Shown piece after piece: positions 33,001 to 33,069 of a stretch of 33,069 bases of DNA. Source of the DNA: Pirellula sp. (GTDB lineage Bacteria; Planctomycetota; Planctomycetia; Pirellulales; Pirellulaceae); assembly GCA_021736575.1 (NCBI GenBank), contig JAIPFP010000043.1, positions 1 to 33,069 on the forward strand. Direction: 5' to 3'. Made by a program: the position numbers and the translations under genes. Numbering within the stretch: position 1 is the first letter of the stretch; the number at the start of each line of letters is the position of its first letter. The notes below the pieces were generated by a model. That model did no database searches and was not told where the DNA came from. It worked only from the letters and a program-made list of their open reading frames with translations.

Positions 33001-33069
33001 CATTCCGTCAGATAAGAAGTCTTTGATCCTGCACGCCACTCCATTGATTGGCGCGAATCGAAAGTTAAA
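30017..33069 (+). CDS. Large secreted SGNH-hydrolase/PVC-type dehydrogenase/HEAT/cupredoxin protein, 3' end outside window
   Basis: The open frame runs to the window edge (1017 residues seen). A signal peptide (FFVLGALGIGSFLQPTCNAQ) is followed by an SGNH/GDSL-like domain at about 60-250 (GDRIAFIGNTLFERM, LLSPIANENKP, HLNERG). From about 370 (FQVDPRFEVNLFASEEEFPE) a planctomycete-type membrane-bound dehydrogenase/NHL propeller continues (IQMRFDAKGRMWVSTSITYP, DLQFGPRGDLYICDWYNPVK). HEAT-like repeats run at about 720-880. The last part (VRVSCEPERMLFTLKEFTAA, then IVFTNPDATDHNLVIV) resembles a plastocyanin/azurin-type copper domain. Such proteins often end in a CxxCH cytochrome c domain, which would lie beyond the window. 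Role: probably periplasmic sugar oxidation or electron transfer. ATG 30017 was chosen by the signal peptide. Confidence 0.88.
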   Translation, partial: MQINVLPYRFFVLGALGIGSFLQPTCNAQQAEDTRFLEFGIFEKTAPRPPIVAPEKTQLPLELNPGDRIAFIGNTLFERMQQFGSFETMLHMRYPKHRLLVRNLAWSADAINIQPRPENFADIEQHLYREKIDVVFAAYGFNESFDGIEQVDSFRERLGTFLNRIQSLAFNGCSAPKIVLLSPIANENKPKVPAANLNNARIDVFAQAMREVAQKTGVGFVDLFSPTHQAMASVDANYTTNGCHLNERGDALFAKSLYQQIFQSEPPLPNEKLRQAIIDRDRQYARRYRPLNTFYYTGDRNKQYGYLDFLPAMRSFEQMVANRDERIWAIARGETVPQRIDDSNVPPMPPSLQSRGVNEWLSPQDEQKAFQVDPRFEVNLFASEEEFPEIANPIQMRFDAKGRMWVSTSITYPHIYPGNEPQDRIVILEDTNQDGRADKSTIFASNLHVPLSFELGDGGVYVSEQPELTWLKDNDGDDRMDEKTTLLSGFGTEDSHHALHDFTWSPDGDLIIRESIFHHSQIETPYGPVRQQNSGWFRYTPRTDRLISFGSYPSTNPWGVTFDDWGRHVASHPIFAAAFHSLDPPYPGQHPSPNGLQAYSGTCGHQFVDSDHFPLELRGTFIKARYKPTNRIEMHQWVRQPFGFEEQYMGDLIFSTNLSFIPVDLQFGPRGDLYICDWYNPVKGHAQYSLRDTRRDRSSGRIWRVTAKDRPLVEPPTLDGATILQLLEVLKRPEYVNRYRAKRELGDHPSDQVVAELKKWIDALDRKDPRFRHHQLEAIWSLRTVGHSHADLLRELIGCESADARGAAVQQLRYCFQEMPDALELLQRSIHDLDSMVRMEAAITASYIGTEAALRILLEVFQHPMEQHLSYAVSCSLGSHTLRPIWEADPKYGVERLLKKLKTSNAIVEPKAQKKEKDFDERPNLKTVRVSCEPERMLFTLKEFTAAPGQPLKIVFTNPDATDHNLVIVKPGALAEVGIAANEMAKDPKNANSDFIPSDKKSLILHATPLIGANRKL

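Overview
The window looks like chromosomal DNA of a planctomycete, probably a Pirellulales/Rhodopirellula-type bacterium. The evidence is the mix of protein families: a DUF1559 pseudopilin-like protein with the H-x9-DG motif, a tandem DUF1080 protein, secreted sulfatases, a DUF1573 protein, a Tat-exported Gfo/Idh/MocA oxidoreductase, an FhcC-like GXGXG protein of tetrahydromethanopterin C1 metabolism, and a large SGNH/dehydrogenase/HEAT/cupredoxin protein cut by the right edge. No rRNA, tRNA or CRISPR array was recognised.

Layout. Positions 1-253 hold the end of a DUF559-type gene fragment. Positions 679-4424 carry three forward genes (BPSS1187-type alpha/beta hydrolase, double DUF1080 protein, NhaA antiporter). 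A reverse sulfatase follows (4563-6419), then a tight forward operon (6772-8714) ending in an FhcC-like protein that overlaps tail to tail with a reverse DPP-IV-like S9 peptidase. Next come a DUF1559 protein with a small lipoprotein and a terminator (11536-12918), a reverse Gfo/Idh/MocA protein, and a reverse DUF1573-amidohydrolase pair. A second sulfatase (17717-19114) is followed by gene debris (a truncated sulfatase and a frameshifted RAYT-like transposase) around an 81-bp repeat array. A reverse YVTN-propeller/phosphoesterase protein then occupies 19957-22608.

The accessory core is 22.7-30 kb. Three reverse genes read FGE-fold protein, LRR-Roc-COR-TIR protein, FGE-fold protein. The last two overlap by an ATGA and are presumably co-translated. 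The two FGE-fold proteins end in a 232-bp ungapped block. Its 116-bp upstream half carries 19 differences, all consistent with adenine in a shared template; the 116-bp downstream half differs at one base. This is the signature of variable regions of a diversity-generating retroelement (DGR), although no reverse transcriptase or template repeat is in the window. The cassette is therefore best read as a candidate immune/conflict system: diversified lectin-fold sensors next to a TIR effector on a GTPase-LRR scaffold. It is bracketed by directly oriented copies of a ~170-bp dispersed repeat and by arrays of hairpin repeats.

The repeats deserve separate attention. The 81-bp units are head-to-head pairs of REP-like hairpins with compensated stems, next to a RAYT remnant. 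A nine-copy 90-bp array (28950-29754) also folds into hairpins and leaves long open frames on both strands that are probably not genes. Functions are inferred from motifs read by eye; no database search was run.
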